Below are positions 60,661-64,000 of a stretch of 64,000 bases of DNA, in pieces. Source of the DNA: Cristatella mucedo (taxonomy: Eukaryota; Bryozoa; Phylactolaemata; Cristatellidae). Location: contig WPIO01000106.1 in the NCBI GenBank assembly GCA_009760855.2, positions 800,001 through 864,000 on the forward strand. Reading direction: 5' to 3'. The notes under the pieces were generated by a model that made no database searches, was not told the DNA's origin, and was given only the letters and a program-made list of their open reading frames with translations. Numbering within the stretch: the stretch's first letter is position 1; every line of letters starts with the position of its first letter. Both the position numbers and the translations under genes were made by a program.

Positions 60661-61590
60661 GTCTATACATTTACAGCATCCGACCTCGAGTTCTCTTGCT
60701 CACTGCTGACGGGTATTCCATGTCTTTGGGAACATTTTCCCCTTTTTTGTGCGCAATACGACATTTACAGTTAGTGCAGACATTTATGGGTTGGCATGTC
60801 TACCGCTAACACCTTGACCACCATATTAAATCGGCTCTACAGCAAGCAGCAGCGTGTAGCTCCTTCAAGTTCATATCGCTCGCTTGGAGGTCTCTTCATT
60901 TACTCGTTCTGGCCTGCCTACCTGAAACACTTACTCTTAAGGCTTCCAGTCGTAGTGTCGCTTCTCTGAATCAAATCGTCTTTAGCCTTGCTTCAGGGCA
61001 ACCTCAAATCCTCCAGAGACCTCTGAAGAAGAAGGAGAAGAAGAAGGGCTCGCTGTTCGCACGCTTCCAAAGCACGGAACGCGCCGCAGACTGACAAACC
61101 GACATTCTCCCGACGTGTCGACATTTGCGCTATAAGTGTGCTTTGTCTGCTGTTTGCTTATGCTTGCTGCAATGCAATTGTCTGAAGATATCAATAGTCA
61201 ACTTACATATAATTTTGAAGGTGTATGAGTCCTTGTGTGAGTGAGTCGTCGCACAAGTCGCGGACGTCGCGCTTACGCGGTGCGACTTCCGCTTCGCGAT
61301 ACAGTATTTAGAGTAGCACGTCTACGTCACGGCTTTGAAACACGTAGCGTCAAAAATTTCGCTGTGATAATTGATGCATCTGTATATGTAGCTGCAACGA
61401 GCTCTCTCTCTTTCTCGCAGTTCAAATTGAATATTTAATTGTGAATGCAACACAGTTATACCATATTTTAATCGTCAAGAAACTCAACGACAATGTTGAA
61501 TGGGTAATTTTTTTAAATTTTCATACATTACATATTTTGCAGCATCGTGAAAGACTTGCAATGTTGCTATTTAGTAGGGGAGGGGGCTCG

Positions 61591-61785
61591 GCAGCCACAC
61601 AGCGAGGCAGCCTCACAGCGAGGCAGCCACACAGCGAGGCAGCTTCACAGCGAGGCAGCCACACAGCGAGGCAGCCTCACAGCGAGGCGGCCTCACAGCG
61701 AGGCAGCCTCACAGCGAGGCAGCCACACAGCGAGGCAGCCTCACAGCGAGGCAGCCTCACAGCGAGCACACAGCGAGGCAGCCTC
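61591..61785 (+). repeat. 16-bp minisatellite, about 12 copies
   Basis: Unit GCAGCC(A/T)CACAGCGAG, alternating ACACAG and TCACAG forms, with one eight-base-offset junction near 61766. It keeps two frames open, giving Arg-Gln-Pro-His-like repeats; judged non-coding. Confidence 0.94.
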
Positions 61786-61834
61786 AGGCTCCTCATCCAA
61801 AGCAAAGTTGGGAGTTTTCCGTGACTTTTATCAC

Positions 61835-61905
61835 TTGACATGCTTCATTTGTCAGCATATTTAAAGTGCCTAAAAAGCGATTGAATACCCTTTAGCGAGC
61901 CAAAG
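61835..61905 (+). mobile_element. Possible LINE tail fragment
   Basis: TTCATTTGTCAGCATATTTA and AAAGTGCCTAAAAAGCGATT resemble the LINE tail. The match is short and ends early. Confidence 0.35.
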
Positions 61906-62119
61906 TAATTCTTTTTAGTACGTCTACAAAGTTTTGTTTGTAGGCAGGTCTCGCCAACATCATGCTTGGCTGCGTTGGCTTACGAAAGCATTGGCAGGCT
62001 TACTAGGTCATGTTAGGGAGACGCTTGAGATTGGTAGCCTGAATTACAATACCTAGGATCCCTATACGTCGTAGTCTATGTATTCCATAAAAAGGTCATT
62101 TGGTGCGCCGTTAACAATT

Positions 62120-64000
62120 ATTTGTATGCTTTGGATGTAGTGCCGTGCGCACGCAGCAAACTCTTCCGGCTGTGGAAAAAACAGCTCAGCTTTAAAGGAC
62201 GCGTAGCTGTTATCGAGTTGCTAGCGGTTTTTATTAATGTCGCGCTTTGCGACCGTCGTGCGACGCGTGCCCGTGTGAAGTCGCATTGCGGTTTCCGCGA
62301 TGAATTATTAACCGTGCTGAGGAGCCGGTCTCACGGGCGAGGTGTGTCGCCGCCGGCTCCTTTTCCCGTCGCAGCCGTTTCCTCGTCAGCCGCACGACGC
62401 GACGGCCCAGGCCTCGAGATGGTAGAGTACGTCGCGGCGGCGGACACCGCGCCGTGGCGCGAGGCGCGAAGCGCCGAAGGCTACCAGGTGCGCGGCGGCG
62501 GCGGCGGCGCGCTCTAGCGCGAGCTCGCGCGCGTCGTCGAGCGGCGGCGAGTCTAGCGTGCTGCCTTCGCTGCGGCGGCGGTCGATCGTGCCTATTGAAG
62601 CGGAGCGATAGCCCGCGCGCCCGCCTGCAGGGACGATTAGTCTCGACGCCGGCCGATTAGGCTCGGGCGGGCCGCAGATACGAGCGCGCGGCGGCGGCGA
62701 GCATTGACATGCAAATCACCGGAGCTCTCGCTCACGCTGACCTCGCGCTGACCTCGCGTCCGACGGGGGGGGGGGCGGCGGCGGTCGCCGCTCATCCGGC
62801 GGTAGCAGTAGGTCAGCGCTCGCCGCCGCCGTCGGCCGTCGCAGCAGCCGCGTTTGGGAGCACTCGCCGCGGTCGCTAGGCCAGACCCCCAGCTCTGATC
62901 CTACGACCGCCGCCATTTGGTGGCCGCCGCAGTTCTAGAATGCTCGGAAGCTACGGAGTCGTCGCCATCATCGGCGTCATGTGGGCCGTCGTGGCCGTCG
63001 CCGCGTCCCTGCTGGGCTATCGCGCCTACCGGGCGCGCGCGCTCGGCTCCGCCTACTCAGCGGCACCGCCGCCGGCCGCCGACTGCGAGATGGTGCGGCT
63101 GGACCCGGCGGCGGGCCTCGGTCGCCGCGAGGCGCAAGCCATGCTCCAGGCTGCCTAGCAGCGTGCAGACGCCGCCTTGGAGGCGTCGTCCGTCGTAGTC
63201 GCGCGGTCGCACGTCATTCGGCGAATCGACGCCGCCGCCGCGACGGCCCCCCGCTCGTCGCGACGACAGCGTCCGGTATGAGCAGGCCTGCTGCGGAACT
63301 GAACTGCAGGCGCAGGCTGCTGCTGCTGCCGGACGCCGATTCTCGCGAACGGTCAATTTAGCAATCGCTGCTGCTGCGTCGGCAGTCATCCGCGCTCACA
63401 CGCAGCAGCGCCGCGCTTAGGTCACGCTGGCGTCCGCGGCGGCGCTGCCGCTCCGGCGGCGGCTCGTTACGGTCGCGGCGCTCGCCACCGCCGCCGGAGC
63501 GGTGTTGGCTCTCGTCCGTCGTCGACTCATTCGGACGTCTCGCGACTGGGCGCCATTCGTAGCCAACATGTAGACTGCGTTTCTCAACGCCTGAGCGTCA
63601 ACTTAATTTCGCACGCGCACCGCGCTTGCTTGTGCGGCGCCGGCGCTTGCGCGGCGCCGAAATGGGTTTCGCCGCTCGCGCCACCTAGGCCGCGGGTCAG
63701 CGATGGCGGCTGCCGGCGGCTTCCGGGCAGGTCGCCGCCGCCGGAGCGAGCGCTCCGCCGCCTCGCTATCGGCTCGGAGGCGAGAGCTCGTCGCCGGCGG
63801 CCGCGTCGTGGCGCACGCATCGTAACCGAGGAGATGGCGCGCGAGCTCGCGCAGAGCGACGTCAGCGAGCGTGCGCGCCGGCCGCGCTGGCCCGTGGCGA
63901 GGAGCCGCAAAGTAGCGCGTGGGGAGGGGCTGCCGCGGCTACCCGACCGAGCCGCGGCCGCGACGACCGGGCCGACGCTAATCCCGCTGGTGCAGTAGCC
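62120..64000. promoter_or_regulatory. Large CpG island at the right edge
   Basis: Nearly 1.9 kb of very high GC with dense CG dinucleotides and many short overlapping open frames on both strands, running to the window edge. It looks like the promoter and first exon of a gene outside the window. A 72-codon frame at 62940-63158 with a hydrophobic N-terminus is noted as a finding, not called. Confidence 0.5.

Noticed and set aside
63057-63998. Overlapping Arg/Ala-rich frames on both strands
   Set aside because: Composition-driven frames in a CpG island without domain or splice support.

Overview
This is a window of an animal nuclear genome. It holds intron-bearing genes with GT/AG splice sites, long GA and CA microsatellites, two families of tRNA-derived SINEs, many 5'-truncated non-LTR retrotransposons, a Tc1/mariner relic and CpG-rich promoter-like islands. 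The gene families (HPRT, an Sp-type zinc-finger factor, an NDUFAF2-like assembly factor) are metazoan. The repeat content and exon organisation suggest an invertebrate; I cannot name the phylum. Nearly all the long simple reading frames are accidents of purine-rich or GC-rich repeats. The real genes had to be assembled from short exons.

Layout. (1) 1.0-4.3 kb, plus strand: three exons of a broken tandem copy of HPRT, with a frameshift, a lost splice donor, a lost splice acceptor and an early stop. (2) 8.5-29.9 kb, plus strand: an apparently intact HPRT gene in eight coding exons. They join without a frame break into 227 codons plus stop, and a polyadenylation signal lies 164 bases beyond the stop. 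A CpG-rich island surrounds the inferred first exon, and a nearly full LINE sits in intron 7. (3) 33.2-33.7 kb, plus strand: an uninterrupted reading frame for a mitochondrial complex I assembly factor of the NDUFAF2 type. (4) 34.3-35.5 kb: an unusual set of nested inverted repeats. (5) 37.1-52.6 kb, minus strand: a complete Sp-family transcription factor in seven coding exons (772 residues) with glutamine-rich N-terminus, Sp box, buttonhead box and three C2H2 fingers. Its start lies in a CpG-rich island. (6) 53-62 kb: repeat-rich intergenic DNA with LINE tails, a degenerate LINE carrying a nested SINE, minisatellites and possible decayed coding stretches. (7) 62.1-64 kb: a strong CpG island, probably the promoter of a gene mostly outside the window.

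The genes share no obvious pathway: HPRT is purine salvage, NDUFAF2 is complex I assembly and Sp is a GC-box transcription factor. The clearest non-gene biology is the repeat system. One SINE family ends in the same tail as the resident L2/CR1-like LINE, which suggests it is copied by the LINE machinery. The other SINE family carries a recurrent stem-loop. I saw no CRISPR array, prokaryotic system or intact transposase. All identifications are by eye; no database search was possible.
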